From: Rhodococcus sp. ABRD24
Lineage (GTDB): Bacteria; Actinomycetota; Actinomycetes; Mycobacteriales; Mycobacteriaceae
Reading direction: 5' to 3'
DNA length: 64,000 bases
NCBI RefSeq assembly: GCF_004328705.1
Contig: NZ_CP035319.1
Location: forward strand, 2,294,001-2,358,000
In this document: in pieces, positions 11,616-19,966 of the stretch
Numbering within the stretch: position 1 is the first letter of the stretch
Layout of the letters: each line of letters begins with the position of its first letter
Program-made: the position numbers and the translations under genes
The notes under the pieces: model-generated
Seen by the model: only the letters and a program-made list of their open reading frames with translations
Told to the model about the DNA's origin: nothing
Database searches by the model: none

Positions 11616-12599
11616 ATGAGCGACGAAAGACGCCGAATCAAGGTGGCCGTGATCGGCTCCGGCAACATCGGCACCGACCTGATGATCAAGGTCATCCGGC
11701 ACTCGGAGAACCTCGAGATGGGAGCCATGGTCGGCATCGACCCGGACTCCGACGGGCTCGCCCGGGCACGCCGGTTGAAGGTCCCGACGACGGCCGAGGG
11801 CGTCACCGGCCTGATCGGTCTGCCGAACTTCGACGAGATCGACATCGTGTTCGACGCGACGGCCGCCAAGGCCCACATCGCCAATGCGAAGGCGCTCGAG
11901 CCGTTCGGCAAGCGGCTGGTCGACCTCACCCCCGCGGCGATCGGGCCGTTCGTCGTCCCCGCCGTCAATCTCCCCGAGCACCGCGACGCCACGAACGTCA
12001 ACATGGTCACGTGCGGCGGCCAGGCGACCATCCCGGTCGTCGCCGCGGTATCCCGGGTCACGCCGGTGCCGTACGCCGAGATCGTCGCCTCCATCGCCTC
12101 GAAGTCCGCGGGACCGGGCACGCGCGCAAACATCGACGAGTTCACCGAGACCACTTCACACGCAATTGAATCCGTCGGTGGTGCCGAGCGCGGAAAGGCC
12201 GTGATCATCCTCAATCCGGCCGAGCCGCCGCTGATCATGCGCGATACGGTTCTGTGCCTGATCACCGATCCGGACGAGCAGGTGCACCAGGCGATCCGGG
12301 AGTCGATCGAGCAGATGGTCGCCGAGGTGGCGGGTTACGTCCCGGGCTACCGGCTCAAGCAGCAGGTCCAGATCACCCCGCTCCCGGAGGGGTACCCGGT
12401 CCACACGCTGCTGGCCGAGGGTTCGACGGCGACCCCCACCCATCAGGTGTCGGTGTTCCTCGAGGTCGAGGGCGCTGCGCACTACCTCCCGGCCTACGCC
12501 GGCAACCTGGACATCATGACCTCCGCCGCACTGCGATACGCGGAGAGCATTGCCGAGACGATCGCCGTGCCTACGGCAGAGCTGGGAGTCAACCGATGA
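11616..12599 (+). CDS. mhpF: Acetaldehyde dehydrogenase (acylating)
   Basis: A 327-aa NAD enzyme converting acetaldehyde or propionaldehyde plus CoA to acyl-CoA. It works in a channelling complex with the next gene product. It has the Rossmann start [18 protein letters not shown] and the catalytic-cysteine segment [14 protein letters not shown]. [17 protein letters not shown] is represented by [17 protein letters not shown] at the end. GGAAGA precedes the ATG, and the stop overlaps the aldolase start (ATGA). Could equally be called HsaG, DmpF or BphJ. Confidence 0.93.
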   Translation: MSDERRRIKVAVIGSGNIGTDLMIKVIRHSENLEMGAMVGIDPDSDGLARARRLKVPTTAEGVTGLIGLPNFDEIDIVFDATAAKAHIANAKALEPFGKRLVDLTPAAIGPFVVPAVNLPEHRDATNVNMVTCGGQATIPVVAAVSRVTPVPYAEIVASIASKSAGPGTRANIDEFTETTSHAIESVGGAERGKAVIILNPAEPPLIMRDTVLCLITDPDEQVHQAIRESIEQMVAEVAGYVPGYRLKQQVQITPLPEGYPVHTLLAEGSTATPTHQVSVFLEVEGAAHYLPAYAGNLDIMTSAALRYAESIAETIAVPTAELGVNR

Positions 12600-13606
12600 C
12601 GGACGCACTGTTCATCCAGGACGTCACGCTGCGGGACGGCATGCACGCCGTCCGGCACCGAATCACGCCACAGGACGTGGGTCGCATCGTGGCCGCCCTC
12701 GACGCCGCCGGCGTCGACGGGATCGAGGTCGCGCACGGCGACGGGCTGGCCGGTGGCAGCCTCAACTACGGACCGGGCAGCCACACCGACTGGGAATGGA
12801 TCGAGGCGGCTGCCGAGAACATCTCCCGGGCCCGGCTGACCACACTCCTGCTACCGGGCATCGGCACCATCCAGGAACTCGAGCGCGCCTACAGCCTCGG
12901 AGTGCGTTCGGTCCGCGTGGCCACCCACTGCACCGAGGCCGACGTCTCGGCCCAGCACATCGCCAAGGCGCGTGAGCTCGGCATGGACGTCTCCGGCTTC
13001 CTGATGATGAGCCACATGGCACCGGCCGAGGTTCTCGCGCAGCAGGCCAAGCTGATGGAATCGTATGGCGCGCACTGCGTCTACGTCACCGATTCCGGCG
13101 GCCGGCTCACCATGAACGGGGTCCGCGAACGCGTCCGCGCCTACCGCGACATCCTCGATCCGGGCACCGAGATCGGCATCCACGCCCACGAGAACCTCTC
13201 GCTCTCCGTCGCGAACAGTGTTGTCGCAGTTGAGGAAGGCGTCACCCGTGTCGACGCATCCCTCGCCGGTCACGGCGCCGGTGCCGGTAACTGCCCCATC
13301 GAACCGTTCATCGCCGTCGCGAACCTGCACGAGTGGAAGCACAACTGCGACCTGTTCGCGCTGCAGGACGCCGCCGACGACCTCGTCCGCCCGCTGCAGG
13401 ACCGCCCTGTCCGCGTCGACCGCGAGACCCTGACCCTGGGCTACGCCGGCGTGTACTCCTCGTTCCTCCGTCACGCGGAGGCGGCGTCCGAGCGCTACGG
13501 CATCGACGTGCGGACGATCCTGCTCGAGGTCGGCCGACGCTCACTGGTCGGCGGCCAGGAGGACATGATCGTCGACATCGTCCTCGACCTGATCGCGGAA
13601 CGGTAG
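12596..13606 (+). CDS. mhpE: 4-hydroxy-2-oxovalerate aldolase
   Basis: A 336-aa Mn-dependent pyruvate aldolase splitting 4-hydroxy-2-oxo acids into pyruvate and an aldehyde passed to the preceding dehydrogenase. The HMGL-like TIM barrel opens with [13 protein letters not shown]. It has [27 protein letters not shown] and the metal-binding [15 protein letters not shown]. The DmpG communication domain forms the C-terminus. Couples to the dehydrogenase by a 4-bp overlap. An operon-terminating hairpin follows 13 bp after the stop. Confidence 0.93.
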   Translation: MTDALFIQDVTLRDGMHAVRHRITPQDVGRIVAALDAAGVDGIEVAHGDGLAGGSLNYGPGSHTDWEWIEAAAENISRARLTTLLLPGIGTIQELERAYSLGVRSVRVATHCTEADVSAQHIAKARELGMDVSGFLMMSHMAPAEVLAQQAKLMESYGAHCVYVTDSGGRLTMNGVRERVRAYRDILDPGTEIGIHAHENLSLSVANSVVAVEEGVTRVDASLAGHGAGAGNCPIEPFIAVANLHEWKHNCDLFALQDAADDLVRPLQDRPVRVDRETLTLGYAGVYSSFLRHAEAASERYGIDVRTILLEVGRRSLVGGQEDMIVDIVLDLIAER

Positions 13607-13618
13607 CGAGTCGACGAG

Positions 13619-13663
13619 ATGCGCTGTGACAGTTCTCGATATACGAGAATCGTTACAGCGCAT
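13619..13663 (+). terminator. Long inverted repeat after the aldolase gene
   Basis: A 45-bp imperfect palindrome. The 20-base left arm at 13619-13638 (starting ATGCGCTGTGACAG) pairs with 13644-13663 with three mismatches around a 5-base centre. It lies just beyond the last gene of the operon and before a convergent gene, so a factor-independent terminator is likely. There is no T-tract, which is common in high-GC actinobacteria. Confidence 0.65.
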
Positions 13664-13741
13664 CACGTCCAGGCAGGCCGAGCGACTCTGACGGAGATCG
13701 ACCCGTCGGGACTCCAAGCGGTATGGCCAACTGAGCCTGAA

Positions 13742-14638
13742 TCAACTCTCGGTGGCCGCTATCTCGGCGATCAGAGCAGACGCGCGGTCGATGGCATCAT
13801 CAGCCGAACGTCCCTCGCCCTGGACCGCTCCCACCACGAGGCGGCCGGGCGTACCGACGGTCGCGGCGAACAGGAACACCCCACCCGCCGCATCCGTGGT
13901 ACCGGTCTTGAGCCCGACCACGCCCTGCTGTCCGAGCAGCCAGTTCGTGTTGCGCACCGGACCCACTCCAGGAATCACCGCCTCGGGACGTGCCACTATC
14001 TCGGCGATCACCGGCTCGCGCATCGCAGCGGTCGCGAGCCGGGTCAGATCCTCGGCGGTACTGGTCGTGGTCGGGGAGAAACCGCTCGCATCCTCGCCGA
14101 TTGTGGTCGCCTTCATTCCCAGTGAACGAACCAACTGTGTTGCTGCGGAGCGATACCCGTCGATCGAGCCGAATGCCCAGATCGCGAGCGTGTCCGCCAG
14201 ATTATTGGCCGAGGGCAACAGCATCGCCTCGAGAATCTCGTACTGTGTCAGTTCCTGCCCCTGCCCGACCGCCACCACCGATCCGCCGTGAGTGGCATAG
14301 TCCCAGTACAGCTGGGAGTCGGCCTCCGTCATTGTCAGAACCGGACCCTCCTCCCCGGGCACCAGCGGCGCCTTACCCAGCACGGCCAGGGCCGTGATCA
14401 CCTTCGCGGCACTCGCGGTCGGCTGTGGGCGCTGGCCGGGATTAGCGACCCGGACCGTCCCGTCTTCCCCATCCACGAATGCGAAGGCGATGGACGCGCC
14501 GTGCCGGTACAGGCCGGCGGGACCGCCGGATCCCGGACCGGTCACGACGTAGACGAGCCACAACGCAATCCCCACCAGCATGGCGGCGCCGGCGATCGGA
14601 AGTGCTATTCCCCTGCGGAAGTTCTGCATGACGTCCAC
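13742..14638 (-). CDS. D-alanyl-D-alanine carboxypeptidase-like protein (peptidase S11)
   Basis: A 298-aa membrane-anchored penicillin-binding-type serine peptidase. An N-terminal helix (residues 13-33) anchors it outside the membrane. The three active-site motifs are present: SAAK at 76-79, SAN at 143-145 and KTG at 244-246. It probably trims peptidoglycan stem peptides. It diverges from a two-component system with about 100 bp between them, suggesting the system regulates it in a cell-wall response (inference). Confidence 0.85.
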   Translation of the reverse strand: MDVMQNFRRGIALPIAGAAMLVGIALWLVYVVTGPGSGGPAGLYRHGASIAFAFVDGEDGTVRVANPGQRPQPTASAAKVITALAVLGKAPLVPGEEGPVLTMTEADSQLYWDYATHGGSVVAVGQGQELTQYEILEAMLLPSANNLADTLAIWAFGSIDGYRSAATQLVRSLGMKATTIGEDASGFSPTTTSTAEDLTRLATAAMREPVIAEIVARPEAVIPGVGPVRNTNWLLGQQGVVGLKTGTTDAAGGVFLFAATVGTPGRLVVGAVQGEGRSADDAIDRASALIAEIAATES

Positions 14639-14739
14639 CGTCGCGGGCGAGTGTCCGGATTCGGCTGGGGCAGTGTCACCGTTCTGCTACAAGGTGTGGC
14701 GCCGATTGTGTCAGCCGGTCCGCCCCGCAGAATGGCCCC

Positions 14740-15426
14740 ATGAGTTCGGTGCTGCTGATCGAGGACGACGACAACCTCCGCGACGCCTTCACCTTGGCTC
14801 TGAGCCGATACGGGCACGAGGTCATCGCGACGCCGTCGGGCGAATCGGGGCTCACCGCCCTGTCCGCCGGAGCCTTCGACATCGTCGTGCTCGACGTCAT
14901 GCTCCCCGGAGTGGACGGGTTCGAGGTCTGCCGACGGATTCGATCCGACAGTCTCGTCCCGATCGTGATGCTGACGGCCCGCAGCGAGGACATCGACGTG
15001 GTGTCGGGGCTCGAGACCGGCGCGGACGACTACGTGATCAAGCCCGTGCAGCCGCGCATCCTCGACGCGCGGATCAAGGCCGTGCTGCGCCGTGCCGCCA
15101 CAGTCCCCGAACTCCCGTCCACACGGGAGGTCCACGGCGACCTGGTGATCGACCGCGACTCACTGACCATCAGCGAGGGTGACCGGCAGCCGGAACTCAC
15201 CCGCACCGAATGGCTACTGCTGCTGGCACTCTCGACCCGACCGGGACAGGTGTTCTCCCGTGAACAGCTGCTCGAGTCGGTATGGGGGTTCGACCACCTC
15301 GGCGGGTCGCGTCTGGTGGATGCGTGCGTCCAGCGACTGCGCGCCAAGATCGAGAAGGATCCGTCGTCTCCACGCTACGTGCAAACCGTACGCGGCTTCG
15401 GATACCGATTCGGACCCGTCTCGTGA
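14740..15426 (+). CDS. OmpR-family response regulator
   Basis: A 228-aa regulator. The receiver domain (residues 1-115) has acidic DD residues near position 9-10, phospho-acceptor D52 in VLDVMLPG and K101 in DDYVIKP. The winged-helix DNA-binding domain covers residues 125-226, ending in RYVQTVRGFGYRF. It resembles CseB/AfsQ1-type envelope-stress regulators, though targets are unknown. The stop overlaps the kinase GTG by 4 bp. Confidence 0.93.
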   Translation: MSSVLLIEDDDNLRDAFTLALSRYGHEVIATPSGESGLTALSAGAFDIVVLDVMLPGVDGFEVCRRIRSDSLVPIVMLTARSEDIDVVSGLETGADDYVIKPVQPRILDARIKAVLRRAATVPELPSTREVHGDLVIDRDSLTISEGDRQPELTRTEWLLLLALSTRPGQVFSREQLLESVWGFDHLGGSRLVDACVQRLRAKIEKDPSSPRYVQTVRGFGYRFGPVS

Positions 15427-16796
15427 CGATCCGGCGGCCCGGGCTGCAGGCGCAGCTCACCGTCCTCGTTGCGGCTGTCGCGCTGGCAGCCGGGGTAGCA
15501 GCCTCAGCCGCGGTGTATCTGCAGGCTCGCAGCAACATCTTCTCCGCCGCTCAGAACCAGATCCTGAGCGGTTTCGCCGACACCATCGACGCCGCGGCCA
15601 ACTGGATCGGACCCGAACCGACCCACGGCGAACTACGGGAACTCGCCAGCGTCGGCGACGGCAGTCTCGCACGGTCCGGCGGCATACAGGTCGGCAGCTG
15701 GCCATCCGACGTACCCGGACCGCCGCAGGAACTACTGGATCGTGTGGAGGCGTCGCCTCTTCCGGTCTTCCAACGCGAATCGGGGCGAGCGGCACCGCTC
15801 TTCTACGTCGCCGGGAAGGTCCGCAGCGAACCGGACGGTCAGCCGGTGCTCGTCGCCGCCGTCTTCAACCTCGCACAGGCACAGTTTCAGATCGACGAAC
15901 TGGAACGCCGGGCCGCAGCCGTCGCCGCAGCCGTCGCCGCACTCGGCGCCCTGGTCGGGCTGTGGACTGCCCGGCGGCTCGTCCTGCCTCTCCGCCAGCT
16001 CAATCTCGCGGCAGCTGCACTCGTACCCGGTGAGCCGCGACACGAGTTGGCGGCCGGATCCAGTCACGAACTGGCCGAGTTGGTTTCAACTTTCAACCGG
16101 ACCGCGGCCGAGCTCGATCGGACAGTCGCCGATCTCGCGGCCAAGGAGTCCGACGCCCGCCGATTCGTCGCCGACGTGTTCCACGAATTACGGACGCCAC
16201 TCGCAGCATTGGTCGCCGTCGCCGAGGTACTCGAGGAGGACGCCGTGTCGATGGGGCCGGACACCGCGCGAGCCGCGCGGATCGTCAGCCGCGGCGCAGA
16301 ACGGCTCTCCCGTCTCACCGAGGACGTCATCGAGATATCGCGCTTCGATGCCGGACGCGCCGACCTGGAGCTGCACGTGCACGATCTCGGGGATCTGGTG
16401 CGGGATTCTTTGCGCACCCGCGGTTTCCAGGACCAGGTGCAGTTCGCGGACAGCACCCCCGTGCGGTGCGCAGTCGACCGGAGACGCCTGGACCTCGTGA
16501 TCGCGAATCTAGTGACCAACGCACTCGCCCACGGCCGGCCACCGGTCGTGGTGACCGTCAGCGAGGACGACCGGTCCGCCGTCATCGCCGTCACCGATCA
16601 CGGCCCGCCCATTCCGGCACAGGAGCGACAGCAGCTGTTCGAGCGGTTCTACAAGGCGGACGCGTCCCGCGGCCGCACCGATGGCAGCGGGATCGGCCTA
16701 GCGCTGGTCGCAGAGAATGTGCGCCTGCACGGCGGCACGGTGACGGCCACCTCGGGCAGCGCGTCGAATACATTCACGGTTCGGTTGCCCCGATAA
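15423..16796 (+). CDS. Sensor histidine kinase
   Basis: A 457-aa partner of the preceding regulator. It has an N-terminal membrane helix (about 10-30), an extracytoplasmic sensor (about 30-165), a second helix followed by a HAMP domain, the H-box DVFHELRTPLAAL and an N-box NLVTNALAHG. It ends with an abbreviated G-box region GSGIGLALV. The GTG at 15423 is coupled to the regulator stop; an in-frame reading that starts earlier overlaps the regulator and is discarded. The H-box has F where S is usual. The gene ends 23 bp inside the convergent SDR gene. Confidence 0.92.
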   Translation: MTIRRPGLQAQLTVLVAAVALAAGVAASAAVYLQARSNIFSAAQNQILSGFADTIDAAANWIGPEPTHGELRELASVGDGSLARSGGIQVGSWPSDVPGPPQELLDRVEASPLPVFQRESGRAAPLFYVAGKVRSEPDGQPVLVAAVFNLAQAQFQIDELERRAAAVAAAVAALGALVGLWTARRLVLPLRQLNLAAAALVPGEPRHELAAGSSHELAELVSTFNRTAAELDRTVADLAAKESDARRFVADVFHELRTPLAALVAVAEVLEEDAVSMGPDTARAARIVSRGAERLSRLTEDVIEISRFDAGRADLELHVHDLGDLVRDSLRTRGFQDQVQFADSTPVRCAVDRRRLDLVIANLVTNALAHGRPPVVVTVSEDDRSAVIAVTDHGPPIPAQERQQLFERFYKADASRGRTDGSGIGLALVAENVRLHGGTVTATSGSASNTFTVRLPR

Positions 16797-18354
16797 TCTG
16801 CTCCCGGGCCCGCGGCTCGTCGAACCTCGGCGCACAGGTCGCCACGATCTCGTCGACCAGCGATTCACCGGGACCGCGGATGGCTCGGCCGTCCACACCA
16901 CGCAACACCCGCGGAAGCAGTGGGTCGGACGGGTTGACCGGCGTGTACGCAATGGACCCGGTGATGCGCGCCCGCAGTCTCGCGGTCCAGGGTGCCGAGC
17001 GAGCAGGCTCCCCGGCCCCGCGAATGTGGAACACCACCGGTGAGCCGCCGAACCAGTTTCGCGCGTATGACACTGCCGCCTCGACGGCCTCCGCCACCGA
17101 CACAGCAGTCAGCCGACCCCGTGGCCCCGTGCTGAGCCCGTGCCCGGGCAGGTCCATCAGGACGACGTCGAATCCCTTCTCCGACAGCGATTTTGCGACG
17201 GCTGTCAGGTATCGGGCGTGCAGACCCTCGGGTACCGGGATCACCAGCGGCCGACCACCGGGGACGGGGCCTGCGGGATGGACCTCGAGGTGTACGGATC
17301 CCTCGCGCACCGGAACCTGAACGTGTTCGAGCCCGCCGGTATCCACCCCGGTGAACGCGGTCGACGGTTCCAATGCCGCCTCGCAGGCCACGTGGCGCGT
17401 GAGAGCATTCTCCTTGCGCAGCAGCCCCTTTCCCTGAAAAAGAACCATCAACGCTGCGGCCTCGTGAGCCGTCAGCATCGGCCGCCATCCAGTGGCCTCC
17501 GCAAAGCGAGTCGAGTCCACCACCGTCTCACCCGCGGTGATCCACTGGCCGGAAAACCGGCTCAGACCCAGACGGAAGGCGATGTTCGCCGCGATGACGG
17601 CCGGCCGTTCCGGGACGTCGAACAGGCGCTGACCCTGCATCGCGGCGAGCTCACGCACACCCACCCAATCGGGCGGCCCGATGTTGAACGGTCCCACGAG
17701 GTCAAGTGTGGTCGCGCGATGAAAGGCGTCCGCGAGATCACGCTCGTGAAGGAACTGGTAGGCGGCCTCGTCGGCCCGTGGGAAGGCGCCGACCGACGCA
17801 GTCAGCTGATCGATGCCGTCGTTCGAGAAGTGCGGTCCGACAACATAGGTGGATCTCAGCAGTGAGATTGTCATTTCACCCGGATGACGACGCAGCCACC
17901 ACTCGGCATAGTGCTCCACTTCCGCCTTGTCGTGAAAGTAGTAGCGGTCGGGATCACCGGCCGGATACGCACTCTCGTCGACGGGCTTGGGACGCAGTTC
18001 GGGACCGTACGCGTTGACACTCGATGCCACCACTACGCGGCGAACACCCGCCCGGTACGCAGCGTCGATCACATTGCGCGAACCGCGCAGATTGATGTCG
18101 TGGGTCTCGGCCTTGTTGCGCATCTCCTCGACCACGAACGCCAGGTGCACAACGACATCGCAGCCCCGGAACGCCTCCTCGAGTTCCGGCGACCGAATGT
18201 CCATCCGGACCGATTCCAGCTTGTCGTGCGCCACCCGCGGAACGCTTCGTGCAATGCCGACAACGGATTCCACGTCAGGATCAGCCAGTAGGACCGGAAG
18301 GATCACCGCAGCGAAATCACTTGTCGCACCGGTAACCGCAATCCTCGTTCTCAT
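16774..18354 (-). CDS. NAD-dependent epimerase/reductase fused to an alpha/beta-hydrolase-like domain
   Basis: A 526-aa two-part protein. Residues 1-310 are an extended SDR: Rossmann start VTGATSDFAAV, D at 66 (CDVVVHLA), S111/S112 and Y139-x3-K143. The usual TGxxGxxG is degenerate (S12 and A15 replace glycines). Residues 350-526 look like an alpha/beta hydrolase (LVIPVPEGLHARYL, LMDLPGHGLSTGP). However, the nucleophile elbow reads FHIRGAG with no serine, so that domain is probably non-catalytic. Located 46 bp after the alpha-oxoamine synthase on the same strand; it may reduce that enzyme's 3-keto product (inference). Confidence 0.75.
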   Translation of the reverse strand: MRTRIAVTGATSDFAAVILPVLLADPDVESVVGIARSVPRVAHDKLESVRMDIRSPELEEAFRGCDVVVHLAFVVEEMRNKAETHDINLRGSRNVIDAAYRAGVRRVVVASSVNAYGPELRPKPVDESAYPAGDPDRYYFHDKAEVEHYAEWWLRRHPGEMTISLLRSTYVVGPHFSNDGIDQLTASVGAFPRADEAAYQFLHERDLADAFHRATTLDLVGPFNIGPPDWVGVRELAAMQGQRLFDVPERPAVIAANIAFRLGLSRFSGQWITAGETVVDSTRFAEATGWRPMLTAHEAAALMVLFQGKGLLRKENALTRHVACEAALEPSTAFTGVDTGGLEHVQVPVREGSVHLEVHPAGPVPGGRPLVIPVPEGLHARYLTAVAKSLSEKGFDVVLMDLPGHGLSTGPRGRLTAVSVAEAVEAAVSYARNWFGGSPVVFHIRGAGEPARSAPWTARLRARITGSIAYTPVNPSDPLLPRVLRGVDGRAIRGPGESLVDEIVATCAPRFDEPRAREQIIGATEP

Positions 18355-18400
18355 TCAACCCCCTCGTGACGCGCGTGCCGCCGACGCCTCCAGCCCGATC

Positions 18401-19633
18401 CTATTCCGCCATTTCGTCGACGGTCTGCGAGATCACGTCGATCGCCGTCCGCAGTTGGGCGTCCGTGTGCGTGGCCATCACACACAGTCTCAGTAGCGCA
18501 CCGCTCCGTGGGACCGCGGGATGCAGCGCCGCGCTGGTGAAGACTCCACGATCGAAGAGCTTGCGCCACAGTGCTATCGCCTTCAGATCATCACCCACAT
18601 GAAGCGCGACGATGGGCGAGGCTGCCTGGGTACCATCCGGCATCGGCGACTGCACACCGATGTCGAGCCCGCTCGCAACCAACCCATCGCGCAGGGTCGT
18701 CGCGTTGGCGACGGCTCGTCGAGCCAGCTGCTCGCCCTCCTCGCTGCGAATGATGCGGATCGCGGCGAGCGCACCTCCGATCGCAGCAGGCACGCCGGAG
18801 GTGGTGAAGAGGAAGCCACGAGCATGCACTCGCAGGGTGTCGAGCAGGTCGTGGGATCCGGCAATGAATCCACCGGTGGAGCTGGGGCCCTTGGACAGTG
18901 ACGCCATGCGGATGTCCGTAGTTCCCGCCACGCCGAGCAGTTCGGCTACTCCGGTCCGCTTCGGTCCGAACAACCCCAGGCTGTGCGCCTCGTCCACCAT
19001 CAACGCGGCACCGTACCGCTCGCACACCTGCGACATCGCGTCGAGCGGCGCGAAGTCGCCCTCCATCGAATACAACCCATCGACGACGACCAGCACCGCG
19101 CCGCCGCCCTCCACCGGCTCGGCCAGCACGCTCTCGAGATGTTCGACGTCGTTGTGCCGGAACTTGCGCACGGTGGCCCCGGACAGCGCGCTTCCGTCAC
19201 GGATCGAGGCGTGGGCCGCGGCATCGACGACGATCACATCGCCCTTGCCCACGATCGCGCTGATGGTTCCGAGATTCGTCTGATACCCGGTGGTGAACAC
19301 AATCGCACCGTCGGTGCCGTGCCAATCCGCAATCTCGGCCTCGAGCTCGATGTGCAAATCGAGGGTGCCGTTGAGGAGACGGCTCCCGGTGACAGCACAG
19401 CCGAACCGGTCCAGCGCCTGCTGCGCCCCCTGCTTGAGGCCCGGATGGTCGGCGAGACCGAGGTAGTTGTTGGAGCCGAGCATGATCTTGTCGGCCCCCT
19501 CGACCCGGACGACGGGCGCCGTCGCGGACTCCATCACCCGGAAGTACGGGGAGACGTCCGACTCCCGGATCGCGCGCAACAGCTCCACCCGTGCATCCCC
19601 GCCGAGTCGCTGCATCAGCTGGTTGACCGCCAT
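18401..19633 (-). CDS. Alpha-oxoamine synthase (AONS/serine palmitoyltransferase-like)
   Basis: A 410-aa PLP enzyme that condenses an amino acid with an acyl-CoA to an alpha-amino ketone. Visible features are SNNYLGLADHPGLKQ, GSRLLNGT, FTTGYQTNLG, the DEAHS aspartate at 214 and the Schiff-base lysine K248 in SLSKGPSSTGG. No other biotin genes are adjacent, so biotin synthesis is not assumed; an SPT-, CqsA- or BioF2-like role is as likely. The ATG at 19633 has AGGGGA 9 bases upstream. The ATG at 19642 overlaps that site. Confidence 0.85.
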   Translation of the reverse strand: MAVNQLMQRLGGDARVELLRAIRESDVSPYFRVMESATAPVVRVEGADKIMLGSNNYLGLADHPGLKQGAQQALDRFGCAVTGSRLLNGTLDLHIELEAEIADWHGTDGAIVFTTGYQTNLGTISAIVGKGDVIVVDAAAHASIRDGSALSGATVRKFRHNDVEHLESVLAEPVEGGGAVLVVVDGLYSMEGDFAPLDAMSQVCERYGAALMVDEAHSLGLFGPKRTGVAELLGVAGTTDIRMASLSKGPSSTGGFIAGSHDLLDTLRVHARGFLFTTSGVPAAIGGALAAIRIIRSEEGEQLARRAVANATTLRDGLVASGLDIGVQSPMPDGTQAASPIVALHVGDDLKAIALWRKLFDRGVFTSAALHPAVPRSGALLRLCVMATHTDAQLRTAIDVISQTVDEMAE

Positions 19634-19817
19634 CGATTCCATTCCCCTGTTCTTCTGTTCAGCCGCGATCGAAGGCAGCAAGCCGGTGCCGCATATCGGT
19701 GTAGCTGGGACCCTGTACAGGATGTGAACTATATCCGTGTTTCCGCTCCCGCCCGAACATTTCACCGGTTCCCCCGGCGGGCATCACAGGCAGCTCGAAC
19801 GATCGATGCAGATTTGC

Positions 19818-19831
19818 CAAAACTTGTTTTG
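19818..19831. promoter_or_regulatory. Palindrome in divergent promoter region
   Basis: CAAAAC-TT-GTTTTG, a perfect 14-bp inverted repeat. It sits inside a TTTGCCA direct repeat, between the alpha-oxoamine synthase and the MFS exporter. It could be a repressor operator; no dedicated regulator is adjacent. Confidence 0.35.
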
Positions 19832-19864
19832 CCACAACCAATTTGGACGTTCGGAGGGCCTGCG

Positions 19865-19914
19865 GCCCCGTGCGTGGTTTGCGAGTCCAGAGACTCGCAA
19901 ACCACGCACGGGGC
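19865..19914. repeat. Perfect 22-bp inverted repeat (hairpin)
   Basis: Arms 19865-19886 and 19893-19914 are exact complements around a 6-base loop (CCAGAG), 52 bp before the MFS start. The stem contains GTGCGTGGTTTGCGAGT. Because the flanking genes diverge, this is not an ordinary operon-end terminator. It may be an attenuator in the MFS leader, an operator or a mobile remnant. Confidence 0.8.
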
Positions 19915-19966
19915 GGAGTTGGCCCGATCGGCCCCCGTTCGGGGGGAGACGCTGATTCAATGAGGG

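Noticed and set aside
14639..14739. Possible hairpin or extra promoter between the peptidase and the regulator
   Set aside because: No clear symmetric element or -10/-35 pair was seen by eye.
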